A stretch of 64,000 bases of DNA from Pohlia nutans. Lineage: Eukaryota; Streptophyta; Bryopsida; Bryales; Mniaceae. The notes below the pieces were generated by a model. That model did not search any database. It worked only from the letters and a program-made list of their open reading frames with translations, and had not been told where the DNA came from. Both the position numbers and the translations under genes were made by a program. Of this stretch, positions 11,403 through 23,087 are shown one piece after another (the stretch's first letter is position 1; each line of letters starts with the position of its first letter). The stretch is taken from contig CM040087.1 of the NCBI GenBank assembly GCA_022496805.1, positions 12,164,001 through 12,228,000 of the forward strand, written 5' to 3'.

Positions 11403-11571
11403 GTGAGCTTTCGTTTTCTGGTTGGTGACTTTTAGATGTAAGCTTGTACTCTCAAACGTCTTTTTGATGATCTTCTCCACAATGACATTTTGGAATATCT
11501 TGGACACTTGTAACGCTGTCATGGATTGTAGTACACTTGTCACACGTTCAAATTATGTCACATTGCAAGTA

Positions 11572-11787
11572 CACTAAATAGGTAGATTAGTGTTAGATAA
11601 TTATAAGATTTGAAAATATTATCGATTTTTACTCTCGACAAAAAATTTTACCAAAGACATTGATTCCAGTACTATTGAAAGATCCTAATCTTGACCAATA
11701 TAGAGGGTAAAAAAATTGGTCAACAGTAAAAACTTACAACATGTTTATGTAAATTAGTGTATCTAACACTAATCTACCTATTTAGTG
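11572..11787. mobile_element. 216-bp MITE, copy 1
   Basis: Ends CACTAAATAGGTAG and CTACCTATTTAGTG, TA at 11570-11571 and 11788-11789. It is in the opposite orientation to the copies at 20831-21046 and 59515-59730. All three copies are exactly 216 bp, suggesting a young homogeneous family of the TA-targeting (Tc1/mariner) class. Confidence 0.88.
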
Positions 11788-11849
11788 TAGTTTGATTGAG
11801 AACGTTTGAGCGTGTGTAGGTGAAGATCTTTCACAAAGCGGCCAGTCTA

Positions 11850-12042
11850 CTAAAATGAATGTTCAACTTACTAATGGTCGTTGTCGCTTTACAATAGAGG
11901 CTGTTGATTATTTTTCATAAAAATTAAAAATTACATTTAATTGCCGATTTTCAATCCATTTCTTTGAACTCTGAATAAAATTTGGCCACTCAATGCCACA
12001 GCCTCTCGGCTTGGACAGCCATAATGTGAAGCGGTCCTAAAA
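11850..12042. repeat. Second copy of the 2.24-2.57 kb repeat
   Basis: Shares the TTTTTCATAAAAA block, an ATTTTCAATC block and the CAGCCTCTCGGCTTGGACAG end with 2420-2565. Orientation is the same. No coding capacity. Confidence 0.5.
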
Positions 12043-12556
12043 TGCATGCCCAAGGCACTAGCATGTACTCAACGTGAAGATTTGAAAAATCTAAGAGTAG
12101 GTTGAACATGTTTTTTAGTAGATGAAGAGCAACTATGCATGTATCTCATCCTCCATGGAAAAACTAAAGTGGCTAAAAATAAAATTTGGGATGACTTTCC
12201 TAGATAGCTCAAAAATCTAGTTTTGTTGATTTACTGCATTCTATATTATAGGGTTTATGATGACTATTTTTAGCCTATTTACTGGTTCCACGAAGGGTGA
12301 GATGACGCAAGTTCATACAAGTTGTGGCGAATAATTTAATTATTTTGGTGCTACTTTGACTATTTTGTGGGTTACATCGAATGGACATGTGACACATGGA
12401 AAAACGAGTTTTGTCATATCAAAAATTATTGATTTTGTATGAACCTACTATGTAGGTACCAATATTTGGGGAGACCACTCTAAGTTACAAATTAGCCCGT
12501 TGAAATTCAAAATTGCCTAATTGAGTTTAAAATCTTAGGAAAAAGGGACATTTTAA

Positions 12557-12704
12557 CCCCTTCAAAAACCAAGAAGTCTCGTGTGCAATGCACACCCCAC
12601 AATTCTGACGATATTACAATTTAGTCCCATCTTAATTACATTTTTCACAATATGATCAATTGAATTCATCATTGAAAAACCATGAATCCTTGGTCTTTTA
12701 GGGG
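12557..12704. mobile_element. TTAA-MITE, family C, internally deleted
   Basis: 148 bp; left TTAA 12553-12556, right end TTTTAGGGG followed by TCAA (one base off TTAA). Family C ends and the CACAATATGATCAATTGAAT interior are present, but about 85 bp of the middle is missing relative to 6667-6900. Confidence 0.7.
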
Positions 12705-12707
12705 TCA

Positions 12708-14230
12708 ACTTATTTTCCTTAAAAAAAATTCTCTAAATAAAAAAATAAAAATAAAAATAAAAACTTCTATTTTATGAGACTTTCCAAGTGTTAATAAGAT
12801 CTAATACTCCAAATCTCTTTGCAAAGTTTTGTTCAAACTTTTCTTTTTTAAGAGAATAACAACATGTTTGAAAATTGGTTTTGTGGGTTCTTGGACTTTA
12901 TTGGATCATGTGCCACAGTCCAAGCAGTTGCATCAAACAGTTGGGAGAGCCACACCATGACACGTAATCACTCACCTACTCATCATGTCATTCATGTGCC
13001 CCTCAAACTTCACATGAAAATCAACCCTGCAAAGTTTCCAAGTACAATCCAGTGATAACTTAGTCCAGGTAACTTACCAAAATGGGTATTACTGTGATGT
13101 AGGTCTGTTCAAGATTAAGATATTGGAGGTCACTCTAAATCCTGGATGAATTTAGATTCCATATCGATAATACAATACAGTTCGGTTTGTCTCACTCGAC
13201 CGTTCTGCGTTGGAATCTGTCTATGTGCTCAACGGCACGGGTCCAACTAGTATCGTAATACCACAGCATGTTTGCCAAAAAATAATTCAAAAGAAAAGAA
13301 AAACTGTAAATTATTAGGACAAAATAAGGAAAATATAATAATTTGTTTTTAGCTATACCTAGCTATTTAAAGCCTTTTTAGGCCATTTTAAATCAAGAAA
13401 TTCATTTATTCAATATTCCTCATTGATGTGGAGTGATTTTGACAATTGGCACTGGTGAAATTAAAAAGAGTCTTACGTAACTTTTGTATGAAAAAAAGGA
13501 TTAACAAAATCGCAGAAGTTTTGAAAAAGCGCCACCAATGAGAAGATTGATGGAACTCATTCAGGGTATAATATACATATGTTGAAGTTGGATTGATCAA
13601 AAGTGCTCCAAAAATTCCAAAATTTATATCATGCATAGAGATCATTGTTTTGAACACGTACAAAATATTTCACATAATTTGGAGGTGTGAGGAAGAGAAT
13701 ATTCATCAAAATTTATGTTAAACTTTATGTAATAAATTTTCTAACCAAGATATAAAACTTCATAGTATTAATTAACAACGCTGACAATTTATAAAGTGAC
13801 TAATTTTAAAATGGATTATGTTGTGTTAGAAACTACGATTTGATTTATTAAAATTTTGATGATAGAAATTTTTGGTGATTGTGTATGATATTCTATATCT
13901 ATCTTGTTCATATTCTTTACATATTATTATATTCTTCATTGAATACAAATGATTTATTCCATATAGTATGCAAGTGCTGGAATACTATATGGAATAAAAC
14001 ACTGTACTGTAACTAGGTATGAAAGCCATCCACAACCACTGAACCAAGCAACTAGAAAGTAACAAAGCCGACGATGAAACTAAGGAGACGGAAAGAACAA
14101 CATTGATACCGTGATGGCAATGCCATCGTTGTGCAAGGTGAGGCACGCGTAGGTGCAGGCAATCTCGATAGACGACGTTTTAACTAGTAGGCTAGAGCTC
14201 CACTGCTAGCCACTCTTTTCTTACTAGCTC
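12708..14230. other. AT-rich intergenic, no gene recognised
   Basis: Short frames (for example 12864-13055) lack recognisable motifs, and no paired element ends were found. GGAATACTATATGGAATAAA at about 13978-13997 has an inverted partner around 13955-13970 and makes a small palindrome. Confidence 0.35.
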
Positions 14231-14239
14231 AAGACAAAC

Positions 14240-14685
14240 ACTTGTCTCAGGGGATAGGTAGGGCCGGTTGATTGGTACAACTTTCCTGCCGTTATAATCT
14301 TACTAGCAGCACCAAGCCATGTGTATTACACCATTGCTCAAACGAGCCCAATAAGAATCGAACCCGGACCACATAAATGTGATACAACGCCCTCCACCAA
14401 CAAACCAAAGAACTCATGACTTGGTGATATTACCTAACTCAAATCAGATCTTTATTCCAAAAAATTCTTGCCGAACCACTAGTACTAGGTCACTATGTTA
14501 GGTTACTTTTACTGATTGTCTGTTTTGGTTACTGTAGTGTTCATCCTCCAAAGGGGAGAGTAGTATTGTCCCAACGTCCCCTTGTCCAGTGGGCACCGGG
14601 TCATTGGCATTACGAACAAACACTCTATTCACGCCGGCACTGCAATAGGGTCGGAGTTTCTATCTATCTAGGCTGGAGCACAACT
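14240..14685 (-). repeat. tRNA-like repeat family, copy 1
   Basis: On the minus strand a tRNA-like block (about 14405-14335) shows an A-box-like TGGTTTGTTGGTGG and a B-box GGGTTCGATTC with tRNA-like spacing. The block is embedded in sequence shared with 39950-40690 and 24370-25125, including GGGAGAGTAGTATTGTCC, ACCGGGTCATTGGCATTACG and a (TCTA)n end. A tRNA-derived SINE read on the minus strand is the likely explanation; the part between the tRNA head and the TCTA tail may be a second module. Confidence 0.6.
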
Positions 14686-15289
14686 ATAGCGCCGGAGCCA
14701 CACACCACGTAATCGATGCAGCAAGGCGAGCGACAGCAAAAAGAGAGAGCTCCGAGCTGCACCTCGGCCTCTTCGAAGCTCTCCCCTCTTCTATCTCAAA
14801 CCGTTACTGCACCTGATACTGTAGGTCGATAGCAGGATTGTTCACAAATAATTCTTAAAAAAGAAAATTAAAAGAATTAAAAAATTTAAGGATGGAAAAA
14901 CGAAAATATGAGAATATATTTAGGTGATATTTTTGTATTTTTAATCAATCTAAGGTTTTTTTTAGTGTTTTTTTTTTAAAACAAAAACTGAAAAATTATT
15001 TTTTTGGGAGATGAACCTTATTTTTCCCAAAAAAATAAAAAGGGTGAATGAACCTCCTATCGACCTACGGCAACAAGAATAGTGCTGTAATAGGTGGGTT
15101 TTAATAGGTGATTGTATTTGGAATGAATTCACACCTTTAATAGGTTTGAGGTCAAAAACAAGTTGAAATTTAGATCATTGCGGTCCTAGTGAAGTAGTGA
15201 GCTACTAAGATCTCAATTTAGAGTTTATTGTTGGTAAAAAATCCCAATTATGCGACAACGTATATACTATCTCCATGGGACATTTAGGG

Positions 15290-15785
15290 ATTAACGTCCA
15301 GGTTCAACATTATTTGTTATAAAATGTTTAATGAAAAACAAAGACAGAGTTGATGTACAATGCAAAGTTGTGTCAATTGTACAGTTGGATTCATTGTTAT
15401 TTTATAAAATACTTTTTAATGAATTTTGCAAGGGTTTCTCTATAAATTCAATTAAAAATGCAAAATTAACACAATTTATTTTAAAGAGTATTGTAATGAG
15501 ATTGGAATAACATGTAGTATGAGATCGTATAGCTTCTAATTTTATTCTACTTTTATTGCAAAATCATGTTTAAGGTCTCACTTTTTGAACTAAAAATGAA
15601 ACTTGATAAAAACCAATTGTGTTGTTTTCAAAAAATCACAATATCTTATTTTGAAGATACATACCTACAAATGATAGTCAACTAGCACAGTTTTTAAAAG
15701 GATTTTGGATGGATAAAAAATTGTATATGATGTAGTTAAGAGAAAGGTTGCAATTTTTTCATTGTCCATTATATAAATGTAAGGG
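15290..15785. repeat. TTAA-MITE, family E, reverse copy
   Basis: Reverse complement of the 9777-10316 type (GTTGATGTACAA, TTATAAAATGTTTAATGAAAA, then the ATTTTGGATGGAT end). The right end is GTAAGGG then TTAA at 15786-15789. The left end is eroded beside a GGGATTAACG sequence. Confidence 0.6.
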
Positions 15786-15879
15786 TTAAAAGTCCCTCAC
15801 GTTTAGTAGATACATTGTTGTATATTTGACATTTGTTGTAAGTAGAAAGTTTCAAATTAAGATCCCAGTATCTTATTAA

Positions 15880-16653
15880 CCTCTAAATGACAAAGGGGGT
15901 AGGGGCAAAACCTAAATGTATTATAAAATGTTACCTCTGCATTAGGACTCATGGCCCCCAATGAGGAGGTTGTGGGTTCTATTCCCCATCCTGGCGTGGT
16001 GCTCTCTACCATAGTCCACCCAACTATGGTGGGGGATCCTTGGACCTTGTTGTATGGGTACCTCAAAGCCCTAGCTTTGGGGGTATACCATGTCCGGTAT
16101 CTTCAAGGTCCCCAAGAGAAAATGAGAAGCATAAAAGTCCCTTAGGTTTAGTAGATACATTGTTGTATATTTGACATTTGTTGAAGTTTGGTCCCAAAGA
16201 GAAAATGAGAAGCATGACGTTTAGTGATTATTTACATGGTCAAACTTTCAAAAAAGCTTTAGATAGTCATTTAATGGATTAAAAAGCATTTATCATTGAA
16301 TACTCACCAAAATTACAATTTTTATTTTTAGAGTTTGAATATTGGTATGATTAATTAAAACTATAAATTCTATTCCAAAATGGTCGATGGAAACTTTTTC
16401 AAAGTAGAGAACATCATCACTTTCCCAAAATAGTTAGCTTTATAATACTAAGACAATGTTGAGGTCTTTGTCTTTGAAGATTTCCTTAATGAACCTCAAT
16501 ATTGCAAATAAAATGCATCAAACAACATTAGAACATGAACTCTACCTCCAATTTCGACAAAAAATCAAAACTCGAAAAATATCATTTCCTGACAATGGGC
16601 AGTCAATTTTGTTTGAATTGCAATCACAAAATGGTCGATCGGTCATTTAGGAG
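15880..16653. mobile_element. TTAA-MITE, family B, inserted in a family D copy
   Basis: Ends CCTCTAAATGAC and GGTCATTTAGGAG, TTAA at 15876-15879 and 16654-16657. The outer sequence reads GATCCCAGTATCTTA-TTAA on the left and TTAA-GACCATGTAGACATGA on the right. The intact family D copy in the DUF936 gene reads GATCCCAATAGCTTTTAAGACC at the same place, so this is a filled site beside a known empty site. A tRNA-like repeat and a duplicated piece of family D lie inside, making it longer than 6115-6655. Confidence 0.82.
15925..16125 (+). repeat. Second tRNA-like repeat (SINE-like) inside the family B element
   Basis: GACTCATGGCCCCCAATGAG followed by a B-box-like GGGTTCTATTCC on the plus strand suggests a tRNA-derived head. 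The rest (CTATGGTGGGGGATCC, CTTTGGGGGTATACC) has no partner elsewhere in the window. SINE status is inference from the B box only. Confidence 0.4.
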
Positions 16654-16657
16654 TTAA

Positions 16658-16800
16658 GACCATGTAGACATGATTTTTTAACGTCATTTTTTGGGTATGA
16701 AAGACAAAGGAGATGTAATACCATTCCAAATACAATGGAATATAGCCGAATAATAGTGACCATGACGGGCTCTCTATACCTTTCACCCTTTAGTGCCCAT
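16658..16800. repeat. Right half of a family D repeat
   Basis: Continues the family D sequence interrupted by 15880-16653: ACCATGTAGACATGA, CCATTCCAAATACAATGGAA, GGGCTCTCTATACCTTT. The left half lies at about 15790-15875. Confidence 0.65.
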
Positions 16801-17234
16801 GGTGGTTTTGAAGAAACCTCGGAAGAAACCAAAGTTTTTTGGTGATTCTTTTCTTAAACTCTCTATGTTCAAATTATATAATTGTATAAATGTAAGCATA
16901 GCATAATCAAACAAGTGCTAGTTAATCCTTGGTAAGATCTAACCATTGGAGTGGAAGATTATAGTATGTTTTTGAACTGTATAATGCACACTCAAAAATG
17001 AGATTTTAGAGGGTGTGTGATTTCAAAGTTAAATAAAATTTAAGTTAAATTTTCAAATACAAAAGTAAAAAAGTTTAGCAATGATCCATGTCAACACTTC
17101 TTTATCGCAATCTTTCATGTCAATAACGGACTCACACATAAGTATTGTGAGCTTTATAAATGAAAGTGACTCGTCTATACATAGATTAGGACAATAATTT
17201 TTATGTTGAAATAAAAAAGGAGTTGGTACATCGA

Positions 17235-17400
17235 TCAAGATCATAATACATACATTAATGGAATATGCAGAGATATATAGAAACTCCGGTCCTCTTTCGA
17301 GGATGGCCTGAATAAACTGTTTATTTGTAATGACAAAGACCGAGTGCCCACCAAACAAAGGGCCATGAACATGAACATATTTCAAAGTAGAAAGCCCTGG
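17235..17400 (-). repeat. tRNA-like repeat family, 3' fragment
   Basis: On the minus strand the GGGCACTCGGTC, CATTACAAATAAAC, TTTATTCAGGCC, GGACCGGAGTTTCTAT series matches the right part of the 14.2, 25.0 and 40.6 kb copies. A 120-codon minus-strand frame here is a product of this repeat. Confidence 0.55.
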
Positions 17401-18221
17401 CTTTACTCTATCCATGACTTTTCGGTTGTCACATCAAATCCAGAGTTGGACAACAAAGCCAACAAGAATATACCCATGACTTTACAATTATCTCTATTGT
17501 CATAAAACAAACAATTACGTATACAAATCATTGTTACTGTTTTGTAAATAGTGTTACAAGGCTTTGAATGAATAAACTCTTAATGCAGACCAATTTCTAA
17601 TTGGATTGAGTCAATATTCTCTTTATTCTCCTTTACATGTTTACAAACAATTTTCAATTGTGCCAAACACTAATTTGGATACAAGCACATGAATATTTGG
17701 TGGAGTGTTCAAAGACACAATTCATCTGTGTGAATGATATTGTGAATACTAGAAAGTTTTTTATTTGGGCAAAAAAGTAGTTCAAATTTGTATGTTAAAA
17801 TTTAAACTACCACATGCCACTTTTTCATTTATTGAGAATCATGAAAGCTATGTGTGACAACACAAAAATGAACGATTACAACAATTAACGTGCCCATAAC
17901 ATATTCAACGGCCACATGCTTCATGATTTAATTTTTTGAAAGATCCCATTTTTACAAATGCCACATTCTTAAAGATTCCCTTTTTTCTCAAATTTTGAAA
18001 TCTATTTTTACATAAGTTTTGCAACCTTGCTCATGAATAGATAGAGTGGTCCGATGTGACTAGGGGGCTCTTGCCATCTACACTAATTATCCAATTTAGT
18101 GAGAGAGGGTTTATAGTGTGTGTGGGACATTAGTGAAGGTTCAGGCCATTACGATGTAAAATTAACGTGATGCGAAGATACGACCACTCTAGTAAAATTC
18201 CAGCCCTCACTACACTAAATA

Positions 18222-18634
18222 GTGTATTTAGTGTGAGGTGATGAATAATGTGCTTACCCCTGCTACTTGTCTAACACTAATTGTCAATTTGTGGGTAATT
18301 AGTGTTGGCAGCTGCATGCGTCACCACCTCTCTGTATACAACATGTGTCCAATAACCTCGTGTGTCATGCTTGTGCAACTTGGCAACGTGCACAGATGTG
18401 GTAAAAAAATGTTGTATACACTAGAGTACAAAATTTTAGTTTTTCCATCTAAACTTTCATCTCAAGTTTCATTCCTTACTCACACTAAATATCCATATCT
18501 CAAAAGATCACAATGTCAAAACGTTACTATTCTTCATAAATAGTGTGAGAATTCACATTTAGTGTTTTTACAAAAGTAGGTTTTTTGATATTTAGAGTGA
18601 TGTTCGCAATTACAGTGCCTCACACTAAATACAC
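18222..18634. mobile_element. MITE with GTGTATTTAGTGTGAGG ends
   Basis: A 17-bp perfect inverted repeat at both ends, flanked by TA (18220-18221 and 18635-18636), 413 bp. TA target and size fit the Tc1/mariner class. A 101-codon frame spans most of it but has no recognisable domain. Confidence 0.7.
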
Positions 18635-18974
18635 TATTTACTGTAATTTTGAGATTTGACAAAATAGTGCCTGCTTCAGGAATTAGTATCACACTCAGTG
18701 TACTAAATGTCATTGGAAATTTGGAATACTGAGTGAACAAGCAACAGCCTGCTCTTAGACCAATTCAAACTTATTTGCTTAAATTTTTAAATAATTTCAG
18801 GAGACCCAGCACTCATTCCCGGAAATCCACCTCAATCAACACCATCGTAACTTACTACCAGAAAATTCATTTTACCACCAGTGACGTGGCGCACTAAAAA
18901 TCCACGAATTAGCAAGAGATTAAAGATGAAAAGACCCGCAGCCTTTGACCCAAAACATGTACCTCAGATATACA

Positions 18975-19325
18975 TCTGACGGATCCACGCGCTCGGAGAT
19001 TGAGGCGGTGCAGATTAAGTCAAGAGTGGTAGATTCGAAGGCCCCATACATGTACTGAGGACGTACATATATATTATTCACGCGTTCACGGAGATGAAAT
19101 CGGTGAAGCTTTAGCCGCGAATGGTAGATTTAGAGGCCAAGATTATGTACTAATGGCTTAGATACGAAGGATCCACGCGCGTACGGAGATGAAAGCGGTG
19201 AAGCTGAAGCCGTGAGTGGTAGATTTAGATGCCAAATACATGTACAAATGGTGTAGATACGAGAGATCCACGCGCGTACGGAGATGAAGGTGGGGAAGAT
19301 TAAACCGCGAGTGGTAGATTCGGAG
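18975..19325. repeat. Degenerate promoter tandem repeat, four units of about 97 bp
   Basis: Units begin at about 18980, 19078, 19169 and 19266; the last two are closest. Each carries GATCCACGCGCGTACGGAGATGAA-like sequence, GGTGAAG, AGTGGTAGATT and TACATGTAC. The array lies directly upstream of the GC-rich leader of the PP1 gene and could carry repeated regulatory sites; that role is inferred only from position. Confidence 0.7.
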
Positions 19326-21260
19326 GGGGCGGGAGCGGGCGGGTTGTGTTCACCTGGAGGACCTTGAGCGCTTCGTTGTCGTTGTTGCTGCGGGCTGCTG
19401 TTGCTGCGGAACGAGAGAGAGAGAGAGGGATCCGAGGGTGATCACCATCGCCGATGTGTGCATGTTGGAATCGTGCCGATGCGTGCATTCCCTTCGCGAC
19501 CTGTCTCTCCACGCCCTGGCCGATTTTTGCGGGCGGCCGTGAGCCGGTGCTCCGCCGGGGGCGTACCCTAGCGCCTTGTAAGTTCGGCCCCTTGGTCGCC
19601 GCTGAAACTTTGGATACGGAGGTCGTGTAGGTCCACTTTGAAGTTTATTGTGCTCTTCGAGAGTGTTTTGGTGAGATCGATGGTTTGGTCGGGGGATTGA
19701 AAGAATTTTGTGTGGATTAGGGATGCGTGTGTTGTGCTGGTTAGGACTGGTTAGTTGCTGAGTGGTCGGTTTGGCGACTTCTGTGATCTTGTACCCTAGA
19801 GAGGGATGATTGGCTTGGATTAGCCATTTTCGAAATTTGAAATGGTTGAATCCGTACGTTTGGTTGTTGGTGGTTAGAGAAACGAGAAAATGGCTCTTGT
19901 TGACCTCGTCAAGCTATGTCGTGTCATATTTGTCACTGTGAGCGCATGTAGCCCCGTACTGGTTCTTTAGGATGTAATCTGAGATGTTTTATTTTGTTTC
20001 TTGTGAGAATGGCCTGCCATTTTCGAGGATATTTTTTGTTTAAGAAGACACCGATGTTGTTGTTTAGTTTTAGGTTACAACTTTCCATTCTGGCTGTAAG
20101 GAACGGTCATTATCCTTTCCAGCCTCTTCAACCCTAACTGCCCGAGAGTTTTTGCTAACGTGTGTTCTCTGGTTTGTATTTTTCCCTTATGGCTACCGCC
20201 GTGGCTTCTGTATTCGTACGCTCGAAATAATATTCGAAATTTCACTTTGATGTGCACCCTAACTGCTCCTCAGCATTTTGCTTGTGCCCTGGTGTGGCCT
20301 GTCTTTGCATGCGCTTTATGCTACAATTTAGTAGGGTTCCTTCTCTTCTGTCTTCTTATCCGTACGTCCTTCTTGCGTCTAAATCACGAGGGAATTCCTC
20401 CCTTGAACTTCTGGTGCATCAATCTCCTTTCTTTTGGCAGGGGACATCTGGGCATGGACAGTCAGAGCACTCACTTGTTTCGGCACTTATTGTCTTTCAA
20501 GAGTGATAAATATGTCGAACCCTAACAACATCTTATCGTAATTGACTATTATAGTAATAACCAATTTATTCGTTTTTTGTCTGGTTTCCTTGACTTGTCT
20601 GCCTTCCTGAAAATCTTGTTAAGTACGATACGATTGTCGTGTTGGTCGAACTGTGTGTTAATATTCTCTTATCGCTTTATGCTGAATGTTGTAGAGGGTT
20701 CTGTACTGGAGGTAACTGGAAACTCTGTTTAATTAATTTGTTTTGGTTTATGAATGTGCCTTACTGATTCCAAAAATAGTGGCCGAATGGCAAGTAAGAG
20801 TCCAATTCTCATGTAAACGCTATTCCAGTACACTAAATAGGTAGATTAGTGTTAGATACACTAATTTACATAAACATGTTGTAAGTTTTTACTGTTGACC
20901 AATTTTTTTACCCTCTATATTGGTCAAGATGGGGATCTTTCAATAGTAATGGAATCAATGTCTTTGGTAAAAAAAATTGTCGAGAGTAAAAATCTATAGT
21001 ATTTTCAAATCTTATAATTATCTAACACTAATCTACCTATTTAGTGTAGTGAACTCTTTGCAGTTGATTTTGTTTAGCGGGGTTTCGTTTTTTTAATCTG
21101 TAGACCCTAAGTCTTTAAGATCCTGGCATGTTCAAACGTCTTAATGAGTGAATTTTTGCAAATTGTGCAGAATCTAGTCCATTAGTGGCTGCGGAGACAA
21201 CGGAGGTGAAGGTGGAAAAGAAAAGATCCCTAAAGGTGGGGAGAAGTGTGAGGGAGGGTA
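19326..21260 (+). promoter_or_regulatory. PP1 promoter / 5' UTR with probable leader intron
   Basis: A GC-rich block (19326-19577) with a (GA)n run ends at a good splice donor (TTG-GTAAGT-like at 19578), and a matching acceptor, TTGTGCAG, ends at 21170. The leader after it runs 90 nt to the ATG. The 1.6 kb leader intron holds the 216-bp MITE copy 2. The transcript start and the intron are inferred. Confidence 0.45.
20831..21046. mobile_element. 216-bp MITE, copy 2, in the PP1 leader
   Basis: Ends CACTAAATAGGTAG and CTACCTATTTAGTG with TA at 20829-20830 and 21047-21048. Nearly identical to 59515-59730. It ends about 120 bp before the inferred leader acceptor. Confidence 0.9.
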
Positions 21261-23087
21261 ATGGACAGCGCGGTGTTAGATGATATCATAGCGCGGCTGC
21301 TGGAGGTGCGGACTGGGCGGCCGGGCAAGCAAGTGCAGCTTTCGGAAGCTGAAATTCGTCAGCTCTGTGTTGCGTCGAAGGACATTTTTTTGTCCCAGCC
21401 CAATCTTCTTGAGCTTGAAGCGCCAATCAAGATCTGTGGTATGCCCTTAATTTTCTGTGGATTCTTTTATGTTGCTTTTTTCTCATACGAGTGATCCTGA
21501 TGATACATGTGAATCCGTGATTTTGGATAATTTAACAAAGCTGTTCGGATCAGCCCAAGTTGGCAGTTTCAATTTTTAATCACGGAGGGAAAAAATCGCT
21601 TCTGCAAACACTTGACTCAGCCATGAAGCCTTTTTGAGGAAATATAATGTCTCTAAAATGGGGATTTTATCTCTATGATTGTTAGAGAACACAGTCGACT
21701 ACAAGAACTTCATGCCATTAAATCATTTCACAAGGTTTGAATCCTGTGTATTACATGAGACTACAAACCATGTATTGTAATTCATCCCCTTGGACATTAA
21801 ACTCTTCATTAGCAGAGTTGGCGGAATCTTCCTCTTCAATTTGAAGGCACAAGGTTAGGTTCTGTGGTTCTTCTATCACTTAAAAGCTGATCCCAAAGGC
21901 TGGAGTTCTGTGAACAAAGTATTAGCATTTTGAAAACCGGAATATGAGGTTGTTATAATAGAGCTGCATGTGAATGTAATGTGGTGGATTTGTGTTCTAA
22001 AGGATTGCTTAGGCACCAGCTAATTGTGTTTTTACATATGTGAGTTGAAGGCGGTTACTGATAAATGCTGATCTAATGCTGCAGGTGACATCCATGGGCA
22101 ATATTCTGACCTCTTGAGGTTGTTTGAATATGGTGGCTTTCCACCTGAGGCAAATTACTTGTTTTTAGGGGACTATGTGGACAGAGGAAAGCAGAGTCTA
22201 GAAACCATCTGCCTCCTCTTGGCTTATAAAATCAAGTACCCAGAGAACTTCTTTTTGCTAAGAGGTAACCACGAATGTGCATCAATCAATCGTATATACG
22301 GCTTCTACGATGAATGTAAACGTCGTTTCAACATACGGTTGTGGAAGACGTTTACAGATTGTTTCAACTGCTTGCCTGTGGCTGCCTTGATTGATGAGAA
22401 GATTCTTTGCATGCATGGAGGCCTTTCACCAGACCTCAAGAGCTTGGACCAGATAAAGAAGATTGCACGGCCAACAGACGTTCCTGATGCCGGTTTGTTG
22501 TGTGACCTTCTATGGGCGGATCCTGACAAAGATGTGGCAGGCTGGGGAGATAACGATCGAGGAGTCTCGTTCACGTTTGGTCCAGGCACAGTCTCCGAGT
22601 TCTTGCAAAAACACGACTTGGATCTCATTTGTCGAGCCCATCAAGTAATACCTTGTTGAACTCTCCCAGTCTAAAATTTAGCCTTTAATTCTTTTGTTTG
22701 AACGTGCATCAGAATTAACGCTCACCTAAACCTACATAGAAGGTCTTTTATGTACACTCTGGCTTGACTGTATACAGTTCATAGTGAGTCCTAAACCTTT
22801 CACATTCTGTGTATTTAATACTGACCACCTGGGTGGTTCGTTGCATACAGGTAGTGGAGGATGGTTACGAGTTTTTTGCCAAGCGCCAGCTGGTCACGAT
22901 TTTCTCTGCACCAAATTATTGTGGCGAATTTGATAATGCGGGTGCAATGATGAGTGTGGATGATACCCTCATGTGCTCGTTTCAGATCCTAAAACCAGCG
23001 GAAAAGAAACCAAAATTTGTGTCATATGGCAATAATGCGTCCCGACCTGGAACTCCTCCTCGTGCAGTCAAGGTCAGCAGGTTTTGA
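21261..23087 (+). CDS. TOPP: Serine/threonine protein phosphatase PP1 catalytic subunit (3 exons, 324 aa)
   Basis: PP1 removes phosphate from Ser/Thr with a two-metal centre and gains specificity from regulatory partners in nucleus and cytosol. Exons: 21261-21438, 22085-22644 and 22851-23087; GT/AG borders and frames join exactly (975 nt with stop). Signature motifs are all present: GDIHG at residues 60-64 (metal ligands D61, H63), GDYVDRG at 88-94 (D89), RGNHE at 119-123 (N121, H122), HGG near 170, RAHQ at 243-246 (H245) and [13 protein letters not shown] after it. Length matches the family (about 310-330 aa). Residues after KPKF differ from animal PP1 and form a short RPGTPPR-containing tail, as in plant TOPPs. 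The first exon carries the family's variable N-terminus, and the ATG at 21261 is the only in-frame start before the conserved LL-x-V-R motif. I see no lesion; it should be functional. Confidence 0.97.

Noticed and set aside
14240..14685. A functional tRNA gene on the minus strand
   Set aside because: A- and B-box-like motifs are present, but the arms do not pair as a full cloverleaf and the block recurs as part of a dispersed repeat.
17053..17415. 120-codon minus-strand frame with a vague P450-like look (GPLFGG...V...IL)
   Set aside because: The nucleotides match the right part of the tRNA-like repeat family at 14.2, 25.0 and 40.6 kb, so the frame is a repeat by-product.
18238..18543. 101-codon frame at 18.2-18.5 kb
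   Set aside because: It lies wholly inside a 413-bp MITE with 17-bp inverted ends and shows no domain.
20160..20525. 121-codon hydrophobic frame in the PP1 leader region
   Set aside because: Begins at a GTG, lies within the inferred leader intron, and overlaps another frame of similar length; composition looks intronic.
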